Numbered from the stretch's first letter, positions 48,458-61,140 are shown. The stretch: DNA of 64,000 bases from Diphasiastrum complanatum (GCA_029204225.1 CM055094.1:18309179-18373178), one strand, 5' to 3'. Numbers and translations: made by a program. The notes: generated by a model from the sequence alone, not told the origin.

Positions 48458-50369
48458 ATTAAGCCTATCACAGGAGTACTTAAGCTAAGATGCCTCTAGT
48501 CCTTTTGAAAAATTTGTGGGCCGACTATCATTCTGTTTTGCTATTACTAAACCCACTACGCTGAATTCTTTATATGCCTTTTGAAACTTATGAAAAAAAT
48601 AGAATATTTGTTTTATTTCAAAACGAACAAATTTTGATTCAGAACATTATATCATACATTTAAATTGCTATATTCCTTATCATGTGAAGTTCCACTTTAG
48701 GTGATGAAATAAGCTTCCAATTTGCGCATTTTAATGTGTGCATGTGGTACTAATGAATGTAACATGGGTGAGCAATCTAGACCCATGCATGCTACAAACA
48801 CCACACCACAACGGGATTGCTTACTTTTTATTTAATAAACTCAAGCGAATTGAATTGTATGGTTTTCAGATATTTAGGGTGGATATACTTGTTGGCCGAC
48901 AAAAATTTCAATAAGCACGAGTAAGCTTCTTATTTTTGTTTGCAAGGATCATCACCAAACATGGCCGTACATCGTATGTGCGGTGGCAACTTTGGGGTGC
49001 CGCTTAGGGGCCAGTCAAGGGATTTGTTGGCCATATAACCTTGCAATAAACTGCATTTGTGGGGCATTATATCTTAAAACTACCCTTAGCTAAGAGACAT
49101 ACTTTATTTCTTTTGGAAATTCAAGCCAAAAATTGGACCAGCAAATCCACCCTAGATGCCAAACAGGCACACAATGCCACATGACCTAATTTCCAATAGG
49201 ACAGCTACTTCTGCAGGTGAGAATAGAGCTGCCCAGATGATATATGCGTGTATTGATACATCACTACCAAAGACATTCTACAATGGAGTGCATGCTGCGG
49301 TTTTCATAGTCTACACTCTGTACATCTCATCGCAGTGATCCTTTACTTTGTGCGTGGCAGTCTGAAGTCAGATTCCTCAACATATCTTGATGACGATGAA
49401 GCTCTGTTTGTTTAGATGCATATTTTTTTTAAGCGTAGAGTTATAACTTATAATATTTAAGCTTCTGGAGGCTTTCATTTTTGTGTTGATGTTTCCCGAT
49501 TACACGGAAAGTTCTCCTTCAATCTGCTGCATAAGATTGCTGAGCTTGTAGAGCAATGAAATTATAGATCCTTAATCCTGATCACTGGCCATTGCGACAG
49601 AGTTCTACTTGCGAGCGATGGATGGTTTGAAGGAACCAATATACGTAGATATCGACGTCAATGACAATGCTACGTTCATTATGAGTCCTGTCAAGGCGGG
49701 TACGAAAATCGACGGCTTCCAAAGGAAAGGAGAGGCTTGGTAAGTACTTATACGGACTGTACAAATTCCTGAGCGTTCTGGTCAGGATTCAGGAATGTAT
49801 GAGAGATGCAAAAGGTTTAAATTTTATTCACACGTCTTCCATGAAATAGCCTGATTTTCTGGATAATTTTTCGTCCTTTGTACATCTCCGTTACATACAA
49901 GTAATATTGAACCATTTCGCTTCATCATTATATAAGCTTTTGGCATGATATAACAGTTCGGTGAGGTTTAGCTGCATTGTATTGATAATTATGAAACTTA
50001 GCATACCCTCCTTGTAGGTTTGTTGCCACCGAGCTACAAAGTGACCTGATTGTGGAGGCTGGCGGGTTAAATTTTCATCTCCACGAGGTTCGTTGTAGAG
50101 TACGCTTTATGGTGATATGTGCAAGAAAAGAAAACCACTTAAGACTGCTCAAATATAGTTGGGGATTCTGCGTACGTTGATCAGTAATCAAAACTAGCTG
50201 CTACTTTCTGGTCAAGGATGAAACTATATCTATTGGACTTGTAATGTTCTGACAAACTTTTGAGATTGTGCAGTTTCCATTGCTCTCCAGAAGTGGCCGT
50301 ATCAATCGGCTTGTGTTTGAGTCACGTGATGCGGAGAAGACTCAAATTGTACTTGCTCATATGCCTGGC
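45568..50369 (+). repeat. Arm C of the 4.8-kb inverted repeat
   Basis: Reverse complement partner of 24033-28938, spanning the Copia element and NPH3-C up to the first part of exon 3. Homology to arm B stops at about 50369, where arm B is cut. Confidence 0.92.
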
Positions 50370-52246
50370 GGCGCAGAAGCTTTTGAGTTGGCTGCTCGAT
50401 TTTGTTATGGAATGCCTGTAGATCTGAGTGCTTCAAACGTCGCTGCAGTGAGATGCATGGCGGATTACCTTGAAATGTCTGATGGTCTTGAAGAAGGAAA
50501 CCTGATCTCAAAAGCAGAAACGTTCATAAACAATGTTGTTCTTCAGTCTTGGAAAAGATCCATATCAGTACTAAAAAGCTGTGAACGCCTTTCTCCTTGG
50601 GCTGAAGATCTGAAGATTGTTCAGAGATGTTGTGAATCAATCGCTTGGAAAGCTTGTACAGATCCCCGAGGTGTAAGATCTCCCGGTAACCAAATAACCT
50701 TAGAGACCAAGAATCGTCCTTCCTTTGCCAATGATACAAGAGATTTCGGTGTTGCAACCGACATCGCGCAAGACTGGTGGTTTGACGATGTGGTGTCCCT
50801 CAAGATAAGTCACTTTACCAAAGTAATAGCTACCCTCTCGGCGAAGGGAATGAGACCTGATTCAATTGGATCCGTGATCGTACATTATTCTCTAAAATGG
50901 TTGCCTGCGGTGGCAACAGAGTATGAAATTGTTATGCATTACCCTGAAGAGGACGAAGAAAGATCGGTATCTGGCTCAGGAATAAGTGATTCAGTTGTAA
51001 AAGGTTTCTCTACTTTACATCGTCAAGACTTAGCACTAGTGTTTGAGCACATTGTAAGAATACTTCCTCGCGAGGACAATGCAATTGCTAGCAAGTTCCT
51101 AATTCACTTGATAAAAATTGCGAATATGCTGGATGCTGATGCAGGTTGTAAAGCGGACCTAGAAAAAAGAGTTGGATCGCAACTTGATCATGCAACACTC
51201 GATGACCTGCTCATACCTTCATTCTGTAGTGAGTATGAAACTTTGTTTGACGTGGAGCTTGTTCAGCGGCTCGTAGAGTATTTTTTAATCAAAGAACAAA
51301 GTTATCATTCGAACTCTTCACCATCGCTGGGCTTGGATGATTCGCCAAGGACCTTCAAAGCAAGGCAGGCAGCTAAGTTAAAAGTGGCCAAACTCTTAGA
51401 CAACTACCTATCAGAAATAGCAAGGGACAGAAATCTATCCTTATCAAAATTTGAAAGTTTGGCAGAACTAATACCAGATGGCTCCCGCCTTTCTCACGAT
51501 GGTCTCTACCGCGCTATAGACATCTTCCTGAAGGTATATTCCTCAGCTTATTAGGCAGCATTTCTTCATGTAGAACATATTCTGATGCAAGCCTAGTCTT
51601 TAATTGTAAGCAGACATGTGGATTGGGCTACTTTTCTACAGAGTTTTGTACTAACCTCTAGAGTATCGACTAACGACTTCTAGTGGCTTTGTGATTTCAG
51701 ACCCATCCAAGTTTAACAGAACATGAAAGAATAAAGATATGCAGAATTATGGACTGTCAAAAGCTCTCACTTCAGGCATGCGTGCATGCTTCTCAAAATG
51801 AACGCCTTCCACTACGAGCAGTGGTTGAAGTTCTATACTCAGATCATATGAAGGTGAGGAATGCATTGGCAGGAAAGAAGCCTGAAGAGTTTCTTGAATC
51901 AGATGACAATTTGAAGGAAGTCGGCCTATTTCAAAACTCTCTTGATCCTAACCCTCATTCGGAGGGCTTGGCCAAGGTAAATGAAGAGATGAAACTAATG
52001 CGATTGGAAATGCACAATCTAAAGCAAGAAGTTTCTGAGGTTCGAAGTCACCAGAGTCGCTTTCATGAAGAAATGCACCACTTTTCCAAGCATAAGATTT
52101 TTTCAGCTTGGATAACTGGATTTAAAAAATTAGGCCAGCTTACTCATCTTCATCATTCGCATCACAAAGATGATCACAGAGCTTCTGCAAAGGCAGACAT
52201 CGCGTCTCCTAATCGTGCAGAACATCACAAGAACCCCGAAACTTGA
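49618..52246 (+). CDS. NPH3/RPT2-like BTB-NPH3 protein, intact copy C
   Basis: Four exons: 49618-49739, 50018-50087, 50274-51533 and 51701-52246, all with GT-AG introns and a TACTAAC branch-site-like motif at 51649 in intron 3. The 665-residue product has the family's usual size. The BTB domain covers about residues 42-140 (SDLIVEAGGLNFHLH; MPGGAEAFELAARFCYG). The NPH3 domain runs from DWWFDDVVSLKISHF (about 231) to about 530, including MDCQKLSLQACVHASQNERL at 501. A predicted coiled coil lies at about 578-605 and a basic-hydrophobic tail motif at 615-630 (HKIFSAWITGFKKLGQ). In this family such proteins are plasma-membrane or cytosolic adaptors of cullin-3 ubiquitin ligases, several acting with phototropins; which pathway this member serves cannot be told. 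The ATG was chosen as the only Met giving an N-terminus spliced in frame to the BTB domain. Oddity: residue 64 is Glu (GAG) where copies A and B have Lys, just before FPLLSRSG. Expression could be affected by the inverted partial copy. Confidence 0.92.
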
Positions 52247-52624
52247 GGCATTCTGTGTCCTAACGCAACAATGCAGAATTGAGTCGCTTTACTCACCTGT
52301 GACCTTGCTGTTTCCCTTTGTCATTAAATTTTTCTGCCTATTTCAGAGGAATTAAAGAACCGTATGGTAGTGTATACTCAACCTTCATCCGACCGTGTAG
52401 CTACTAGCACATCGTGTTTGTGGAAGAGGCAGAACCTGGTTGTTGGAATCGGTTTTCTGAGCAATTATTGGACAGACAGTCAATCACTGCTACATTTATA
52501 ACATGATATTATTCAAAAGGGCATGGTAGAGCAATATGCACTTCTCCTTTGTGACAGAGTGCTTGTAGCCGGGTGTAGTATAGTCTTGAATTTGTGACGT
52601 CCGATCTTGTAAATAGCAACATAT

Positions 52625-53065
52625 GTGTATCAACAAGTCTCATGCCTGCACTGGAAACATGCATTGATCAGATTGATGTCACAAACTCAAGCTATCTTTT
52701 GTGGGGGGAAGGCCCTGCCTGAGGGCCTTCCAATGACGGGCTGCCACATAGCACATGCACATTTCACCGGAGAGAGGAAAGAGAACGTGCATTGCACCGG
52801 AGAGAGGAGAAAAAAAGTGAATTCCACCGGAGAGAGGAAAGAGAATGACAGATTCTTAGGAGAGAGAAAATTGGATGGACATTATGCTCCTGGAGGTGGT
52901 CTCAAAATACAAAGGACACCTGAGCACAAGGCATTACGTAGCTTCATTTTCCCTCCTTGCACCATCTTTCTAGCTCTTTTATGCTGCTACGTTTCGTTCT
53001 ATGATCATTTGATGTTTAAGAAATGGATACCTGCTGAATATTATGCCCATTTTCAGACAAATTAA
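52625..53065 (+). CDS. Hypothetical 146-residue ORF with decapeptide repeats
   Basis: The frame contains three 30-bp repeats starting at 52765, 52795 and 52825, plus a weaker fourth, encoding TGERKEN-like decapeptides rich in charged residues. A hydrophobic stretch follows (FPPCTIFLALLCCYVSFYD) that could span a membrane. It starts about 380 bp after the NPH3-C stop. Copy A has lost most of it (52651-52946) in a deletion. No family recognised. A chance frame across a minisatellite is equally possible. Confidence 0.3.
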   Translation: MYQQVSCLHWKHALIRLMSQTQAIFCGGKALPEGLPMTGCHIAHAHFTGERKENVHCTGERRKKVNSTGERKENDRFLGERKLDGHYAPGGGLKIQRTPEHKALRSFIFPPCTIFLALLCCYVSFYDHLMFKKWIPAEYYAHFQTN

Positions 53066-53795
53066 AAAGCATGAAATGTATGCATTTTTTTCAAAGGCAG
53101 ATTCTCCTTTTCTTTTTCTACATGTCTGTGCCCATCCGTACGACATTCGTACAACTTCCACGTGGTGCATTTTCAATGGTCAATCAAAGTCAAACTGCCT
53201 ATTATGCCATGTTAAAAAATCATTTTCAATGGTCAGTCAAAATCAAACTGCCCATTATGCCATGGGAAAAATCCCCAGGTATCCATTACGCAATGGAAGG
53301 CGGCCAGGCACAGGCAATTTTGCGCGGTTCGGCTTTCCAAAAAAACCTAGGCTCGGCCCCTCCGGGCCTCGCGCAATTTTTTTTGGAAATCCTTACCGGG
53401 CATAATGGCCTATGCCCGGCTCCTTCCATAAAACGTAATGGATACGTGTTGAATATTATGCCCATTTTCAGACAAATTAAAAAGCAGAAAATGTATGTGT
53501 TTTTTTCAAAGGCAAATTTTGCTTCTTCTTTTTTTCTGTCTTTTTGTGCCCATCCGTACGGCGTCCGTACAACTACCATGTGGTGCATTTTCAATGGTCA
53601 GTCAAAGTCAAAGTGCCCATTATGTCATGTGAAAAAATCCCAGGTATCCATTATGCAATGGAAGGCCCCCGGGCATAGGCCATTTTGCCCGGTTCGGCTT
53701 TCCAAAAAAATCTAGGCTCAGCCCCTCGAGCCTCGCACAATATTTTTTGAAAATCATTACCGGGCATAATGGCCTATGCCCGGCTCCTTCCAAAA
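53027..53795 (+). repeat. Two-unit GC-patchy tandem repeat behind NPH3-C
   Basis: Units begin near 53027 and 53441, a period of about 415 bp. Each ends with a near-perfect hairpin whose arms are CCGGGCATA and TATGCCCGG around ATGGCC (53396-53419 and 53760-53783). It corresponds to 5118-5740 in copy A, where the units are shorter. Open frames in several phases look incidental. 53796-55699 is AT-rich and shows no gene. Confidence 0.75.
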
Positions 53796-56140
53796 TACGA
53801 AATAGATAATGTTCACACCTAAGGCATAGGGAGTAAGTCACTAGCCATTCCTCTAAGAGGGCCTTTCCATGCTCACCCCCTCGTGCCTGTGTCACCCTAC
53901 CTCATCTTGAGAGAACCCGTTCTTTCTTTTTGAGAGCTGATTTTTGGAATACTTGCAAACCCTCTCACTGGTTGAACAACTCATGTTGTTGCCTTGTGTC
54001 ACTCTGCCCGGGTGAGGGGGTGAACATGGAAAGGCGCTCTAACGCTGGCCACATGAGCTTTTGGAATTTTTAATTTTGGATGGGGTGTTTTTCCCTTTTC
54101 GTGATGTGCAATGATATTTCACTCAGTCACACCATTGTTTACTTTCTTTAGGTATTATGGAAGGTGCCCCTAAAGATTGCCAAAAAAGTTCAGACGCTCT
54201 GGCCATGACTAAATAATTTTTAGGCTCGGCCCCTAGTTTTTTGGGAGTTTAAGCTAGGGAGAATGGCGGGCTCCCATTGCGTATTGGATTACATATGGCT
54301 TCATCTCACATGACAATTATGAAAGAGAATATACACATGCATTTATTAGATTCAGATCATGAAATGAAATGGTTGTGATTTTTTGCAAAGTAAACGTTTG
54401 CCATGTATTATCGCACGTGAATTTTTTCTCATATCTCTCAAAAAATAATACATTATGCTTTCTGTCAATCTAAAAATAGGTAATATTTTGCTCATGTATA
54501 ATTTCCTTGTGTTACACTATAGACAACTTCCATGGAGGCAAGACATGTTTGCCTCATCCCTGAAATCTTTGGTTATGTGGCTAGGCTTTTTGGTGCTTGA
54601 GGTGTGGGTAACATTAAATCATGATTGTCTTTTTTGGCATTTGTGATTGAGTCACTCAATAATGGCAAAAGTTTCAAGGCTTCTTTGAGTGAAATTATTC
54701 AACCACAAGAGTGACAGGTACATGACTAGATGTGAGAATGTTATATATGGAGTTGCTAGTCACCCAGTTGTGCCCTTGGAAAATTGTGCATGTTAAATAC
54801 TATTAAAAAGGAGAGGCTTGCTAAGATTTGCAATCACTTAATTTCTACACATTTTTTGTTCCTTTGTGCCACCATCGTGAATCAATTTGCAGTACCTAAA
54901 ACCCTATAGGAATAGTTATTTGACTTCCCCTCATCCATAAACTCTATACCTCTGAGCCTAGGACTTCAACCATCTTTGAGCTTTTATAGAAATATGTGAC
55001 CATATCATAGATGATGATACTTAAGGATGATAAATAACTCATAACATGTTCCATGGCTTAGAATCCTCTTGGAAGTGCCTTTCCTAGAATCAATCCTCCG
55101 TCAAAGCTTGGCATGCTTATATAGCCTATAACTACACTTGAAATTTCTAGAGACATCAGTTCTAAACATTAAGGAAAACAAGCTAAAATGGAAAAAATTT
55201 CATATAGTTCACTGCTGTGTTAATCAATGTATGCAATGGTTTGTCCAATTTCTATCGAATTTGGGAGCAACTCATTGGAAAGTTGTAAAAAGGATTCAAG
55301 TTAGATACATGAAAGGAACCACATAGTTGGAACTATGTTGTGATGGTAAATAAACTTCAAACAATGCATTGCCATTATTGATAGGCTTCAATAACTCTAA
55401 CTAGTTGTCTCACAAAACACAATCGATGTGTGCCCATATTCTTACGAAATCATTGCCAAGGAAGAAGCGTTTTTTAATGCAAGAAAGTTTCAAACTTGAT
55501 GATTGAATGATGGTTCAATTTACATTAACAAGGAGTATTGAGAACTTGATGCAAGCCTTGACATATGTTGAACTCATCAATAAAATTTCAATCATCCATG
55601 ACACTCAAATCAACATAATGATTGCCAATTGCCAACAATTTACGACCATCAAATTGAATCAACTATCTTTGACAATTATCAATAATTAAATCAAAGGAAA
55701 AATGGACATCATCTTACAACTTGATTTACAAAAAAAATAGGTCATAGATTACTGATTAGTCCACGAGATCTAGCTGATTAATATCTAATAGTATGAAAGA
55801 GTTTTTTATGACATCAAGAAAGACACCAATTAACAATAGAAAAGGGCTCAAAACCTCGTTGTTCATTGTATGTCCTCTTTGATCTACAATAACAGTAGCT
55901 ACTCTTGTTCTATTTGCGTGCACATTCTTTTGATCATTTTTGTTTTATTATGTTCTATAGATTCTTGATGCATTGTAAAAGTTGCGAGTGATTTTAAGTT
56001 ATGCCATTTACATTTTCCAATACCTGAAATAATCAATTTTAGGGCAAATTGAGAAGTTAATATTATGAAAGTTGTGATTTAGAGACCCAAGCCATAAGAT
56101 TATAGCCCAAAATTGTAGCCGATGAAAATTGTGATTGAAA

Positions 56141-56274
56141 GATTTACATAATATCTAAAGTAGAGGTATCAACATACATCGTATGATGAACTTTTTGTGA
56201 TTGACAAGATTTACATAGTATCTAAAGTAGAGCTATCAACATACACCATATGATGAACTTTTTGTCAAGTGGTG
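56141..56274 (+). repeat. 67-bp tandem duplication
   Basis: GATTTACATAATATCTAAAG at 56141 recurs with small changes at 56208, and both units end with GATGAACTTTTTGT. The surrounding 55700-56520 is AT-rich without a recognisable gene. Confidence 0.88.
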
Positions 56275-56527
56275 GCTTGGTCCTATGTAGCAAGGAACAG
56301 AACATTCTTGTCGCTTGTCACAGTACATTTATGAAAACGTAGGAAGACTCCCTTGGGCTTGTTTTTATATAGTATTGCATTCATGTCATTCTAATCGAGA
56401 TGTATGCTCAATTTATTCTTAGCTTTATTTCAAACTTTTGCTACAACTCAAATCAAACATATCAAATAAATAACTACTTCTCATACACTTTTTACACTCT
56501 ATTCACATCCCACAATCACTGGCATAC

Positions 56528-56715
56528 ATGCCAAAAAGGGAGTTGGAGAAGCAATCCCAAAAGGGTAGCAACAAGAGCTCCCAAATTTGCTCTCACCACA
56601 AGAAAGGTGGACATACAAAAGATAAACGTTGGTTCAATCCCAACATATTGTGTCTGCATTGCCAAAAAAGAGGCATTCAACTTATGAATGTTGGGGTCAA
56701 ATCCAAAAGGAAACA
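56528..56715 (+). pseudogene. Retrotransposon gag zinc-knuckle fragment
   Basis: A plus-strand frame reads Ser/Lys-rich sequence followed by ICSHHKKGGHTKDKRWFNPN, which resembles a Copia-type zinc knuckle with two of its Cys changed, and a second CLHCQKRG motif. It abuts the antisense Gypsy integrase near 56715. Identification rests on this short motif only. Confidence 0.45.
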
Positions 56716-58560
56716 TATGTCCTCAATATGTCTTCCATAGTCTGATTAGTTCTTTCAATCTGGCCATCAGCAGTAGCACTAAAACTAAGAGAAGTATCTA
56801 GTTTATGGAATACTGCTGACCAAAACTGAACTGTGAATTTAGGATCTCTATCACTAAGAATGTCACTCGGTGGTTCATACAACTAAAATAATCTTTCAAT
56901 AAAGATCTGGGCTAATTCAAAAGTTTTAATAGTTGACTTAGCTTGTATGAACACAATTAACTCGATTTACCTATCCACTACCACTCAAATAAAAGCATTT
57001 TGCCATTGGGTCTTTGGAAATCCAACTACAAAGTCCGTCAATATACTCTCCAGCCTCTTATCAGGGATATCCAATGGATGCAACAAACCACTAGCCTTAA
57101 GATGTTCGACCTTATGTAGTTGACAAGGCTTGCATTTAATCATGTATTGCTCAATATATGGCTTGAATTTTGGCCAATGAAACTCCCTTATGACCAAGTC
57201 AAGTGTGTATGCCGACATGTCATGCACATGGTATGTCATGACATTCAAACAAAATGTTGTATTTGAGCCCATCGTTCTCTGGTACACAAACTTTTTCATT
57301 ATGAAATAGCAATCAAAATGGTAAACTATTCCACAACCTTCTTATCTTTATTTATTAGCTGAGACCCCACCCCTGTGAACTGATCATGTCAACAATGTCC
57401 TCATTTCTTCCAGTCCGAACAAAGTTCCAAAAATGGCTAAAATGAGAATCACTTTCATGATCAAAAGATATAGGTCCATAAAAATTTGAGTGAAAGAATA
57501 TACATTCGGTTCACCAATCTGACTAGGAGCATCTGCAACTTGATTAGAGCTGCCTCTTACATCACATATTTCATGATCAAATTCTTGCATCAATTCGGCT
57601 CATCGAGCTTTCCTACCTCGAAGATCATGTTGATTACAAAAGTACTTATGATATTGGCAATCTGTATACACTATAAACGTACAACCATAAGATTAGTGTC
57701 TCCAAGTTTTAAGTGTATGAAGAACTGAAAATAATTCCTTTTCTTGCGTAGTATAATGCACTATGAAGACCTGTGAATTTTTTGCTTTCAAACGCTAGCG
57801 GCCTATCATTCCATAACAAAACTGCTCCAATTGCAATAACACTTATGTCAATTCTCACAATGTAAGGCTGGTCTAGATCTGTAATCTATAAAATGTGAGC
57901 CGAGACAATCAAGGTCTTAAGTCTCGCAAGACTTTGATTTAGTTTCTCATTCCATACAAAAAATGGACTAGGTTGATTCCTTTTTTTCTTTTTGTTAACA
58001 ATTCTTTTCTTCAGATTATTGAGCAGTGCCACCACTTTGGCACAATTCTCAATAAATCTTTGAAGGAAAACTGTAAATCTTAAAAATGATAGAATTTGCT
58101 TGACAATTTGCGGAATGAGCCGATCAACAACTATCTTGATTTTATCTCATCAATCTAGATCCCATATGCAGTGATCTTATGACTAAAATAAACATGGTTA
58201 TGCTAAAACATTCACACTTCAATTCCTTAGCATAAAGTAACTCTTGTTGGACTTTTATCAAGACAGTTTTGATATGCTCTATTTGCTCCTTGAAGGTCTT
58301 ACTATAGACGAGAATATCATAAAATGTACTATCACAAATTTCTCCAAATATGGACGAAACAAATTGTTCATCATTTGTTGAAACGTTGTTGGAACTTTTG
58401 TTAATCCAAAAGGCAACATTAAGAAGTCCTAATGGCCAGATCTGGTACAAAATCTAGTCTTTTGCTTGTCGAACACCAATGTTGATCTTCACTAGAATTT
58501 TGCATTAAACTCTTTAAAAAAAATAGTCAGGCTTAGGACAAATGAACCAAATGGCATTCG
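56716..58560 (-). pseudogene. Gypsy pol remnant: RT, RNase H, integrase
   Basis: On the minus strand, from high to low: RT (PLGLLNVAFW at about 58430; YDILVYSKTFKEQIEH in place of the usual catalytic YxDD context, about 58325-58280), RNase H (QEKELFSVLHTLK at about 57755; MQEFDHEICDVRGSSNQVAD at about 57590), then the integrase zinc-binding region (CKPCQLHKVEHLKASGLLHP, about 57140). The integrase core end follows (PSDILSDRDPKFTVQFW and GQIERTNQTMEDILR, about 56870-56715). Many stops and frame changes are present. The domain order RT-RNase H-integrase is diagnostic of Ty3/Gypsy. No LTR found. Confidence 0.88.
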
Positions 58561-60119
58561 TAAAATCATCTTCATGAATAATTGTATCCTTCAAGGATGA
58601 TTCACTATGTTCTCTATATAAAGCTTACAAGTAGCCTCCATAGGAAGATTAAAACAATTGTCCATACTACTAATTTTTTTAAGGATAGATTTAACATACT
58701 TTCATTCATGACCAACAATAAAAGTAGCACATTGATGTTTCTAGATTTTTGTCATTAGAATATAATGAAAATGTAAAATAGGCCCTTTAAGTCACAAACC
58801 AATGAAGAGATGACATAATTACCACCATGCATCAAGTAGAGATAATGTTTATTCCAAATGAATTCAAGATTAGATGAAATTTCAAAAGTAGATCAAACGC
58901 TAGAATGTCATGCATATCATTCCTTGGTTCCTAACTTGAGTCCACATCCATCCAAACCTTTGCTGATGATATCTTTCCTTTCTTGGTCACTACCAAGATT
59001 CATAATAAAATCTTCTTCTTTCTAATCAACACAAAGATTTGTGGAAAATAGTAGATCCTAGCTTGAATATTTGAGGACTAATGTGGTAGGCCAAGTACTA
59101 ATTGTTCTGAATCACACTTCTCATCTTATTATATAAGTTTGGAATTTTAGGGAGGAAAAGATATTCTTTGTGTCTTATTTCTAATTGGTTAGAAACAATG
59201 TGAAAGTTAGACTCTTGAAACTAGTCAAGATTGTTTAGTTACCATTCACCAAGGGTGCACATTGATTAGGTAAGATGAATAAATCTACCTGATTTAGTAA
59301 TCTACTTGTAAAATATGTGAGATCTCTAGCTCATGATATAGTTGATCATGATAACTACCTACATTCATTTCCTGTATCACAATAATATTTAGTCTTGAGG
59401 CATGTACAACAATCAATATATGTTAAACTTTTGCATCATGTTTTTGCCTTTTTGATTTGATCTTCAACTTTCATATGACAATCTTCTTATGCCAAGAATT
59501 GCATTCAATAAAGATCAAATGCGTGTGATAAAAAATTCTCAGATTTCACATACATGAAATGGAAAAGAGTACATTCATTTTTTTGCATTGTCTCTAAGGA
59601 CAACTTTTGTTGTGTGATCATGAAGGAATTTTTTCCTATCATATGGATCCAAAAATCAAGTGGATCTCCTTTTGCTTAGATCTATATATCCTGATAGAAT
59701 TGCCAGAGCTAATGATCTCATAGGAACATTTCTTGGCACGTAATTGAACACTTTAAGAGCAACATCTCTTTTGACAAAAATGATTTTATATGTAATTTTG
59801 GATATTTATGCCCCTAGGCAAAATATCCAAAATTACATAGGGCCTTAATGGCCATGATTAAGGTTCCCGCATTCACAAAAAAACCTTTCATGAAGAATAC
59901 AAATTTCGTTATTCACAAAATATTTCAAGTAATGAGCCAATGAGGCATCCTTCTGTCTCCCGCCTTGTCTCTCAATCCTCCACGCTTGTTGGCAAAGGCA
60001 TCAACTTCAACGATTTCCTATGACACATAATCAAGTGCTAGTCACTCTAGTAGATCAATCATCAGTTACGAGTTAAATAGTAAATGATTTTTGTGAGACA
60101 GTGTGCTTACCAAATCCTC
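58561..60119 (+). other. No gene recognised; contains a long hairpin
   Basis: AT-rich sequence with stops in all frames. The part next to 58560 may be decayed RT. The only clear structure is the hairpin at 59789-59839. Confidence 0.5.
59789..59839. repeat. Perfect 19-bp hairpin
   Basis: TATGTAATTTTGGATATTT (59789-59807) is followed after 13 bases by its exact reverse complement (59821-59839). The loop itself can pair TGCC with GGCA. It might be a tiny MITE remnant or a transcript hairpin. Confidence 0.9.
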
Positions 60120-61140
60120 CTCGTACACCAACAGTTGTGACCAGCAATATTGGTCAATTGCTGGTCAGCTAGAATAGTATATATGGGAGTTGGCGGATAC
60201 TTTTTCTGAAAAGCCAAAAACTCCTCCTCACTCGGCATATTAGCCTCATATGCCCTACTCTCAGATAGCATCCTTTGAAAGGCATCTGTGCCACTTGCCC
60301 ATTCTTCTTGGTCCTCATAGTCGATGCCATCTATGAGGTCGTCATCATCAAAGCAATAAAATCATTAAATTCAGAAATCATTTATAAGAGATCATATCTC
60401 ATCTTCTCTGAGATCCATTACGTCTCCGATATCGTTAACGGACATGTTAGACACACATGCATCATACAAAGAGATAATACTCTTATGACCCTCTCCAGCT
60501 AGCCAGCATCCGTGTTTTGATTTAGGCAAATTTGTTCGTGGTGTATTGGCTGGATCTGCTCCATCAAGAATCTATACGAACCGCGACAAGAGAGTCTTAT
60601 AAGAAAAAATTATAAATTATAGATTAAAAAAGTAGACGGCTAAATATGCATCACTGGACTTACCGAAACTATGAAATCTCCCCAATGTGCAATTTTGACA
60701 CTCCACCAACTCATCCAGCTGTCCATCGATGGTAGGTCAGTGTCCCTCACTTTTCCATTCCGCCACCATTGTCGAATCAACCTATATTGTGCCAGTGCCT
60801 CCTCTTTTGTGGCAGATGTTCTCCATTGCTTTGTGCTCTGCTTGATGATCTTTTAGAACAAACTTCTTGGTATGCATATGCAGGCTACGATCATTCTCGT
60901 CCAGTCATTTCATTTTCTAGGCTCCATTGAATACAGTGCGGACTGCTCTCCAATTTGCTTGTGCCTCATCTGCCATGAACCCGTGTTTGTTTTCTTTTGC
61001 CCCACACATTCCATAATAGAGTTTAATAAATTCCAAAATAGTACTTGAGACTTGGTGTCTTCTTCTTTCATCTCACATGTGGCTATTGTCAATAGTTCTT
61101 GGATACTACAAATTACAAATTCAGCGAGTATCGGTGCCAC
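60120..61140 (-). pseudogene. Broken gene, unrecognised (lower part)
   Basis: Minus-strand open fragments: 61140-60910 (QELLTIATCEMKEEDTKSQV), then WTRMIVACICIPRSLF and TSATKEEALAQYRLIRQWWR (about 60900-60740). After a gap come acidic stretches (DGIDYEDQEEWASGTDAFQR, about 60320-60260). Composition looks coding, but stops and frame changes separate the pieces and no family is recognised. It may belong with 61620-62912. Confidence 0.4.

Larger units (their letters stand above)
48020..55699 (+). repeat. Segmental duplication copy C of the NPH3 block
   Basis: Forward partner of 764-8668. Copy C keeps sequences lost from A (52651-52946, and the deleted exon parts) but lacks two stretches of about 40 bp present in A and B (near 48735 and 49772). 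It also lacks the nested Copia insertion of A. 48458-49617 holds no other gene and is the presumed promoter and 5' leader of NPH3-C. Confidence 0.92.

Noticed and set aside
53043-53895. Several overlapping ORFs of 91-214 codons on both strands
   Set aside because: They run through the GC-patchy tandem repeat in conflicting frames and read as low-complexity sequence without any family signal.
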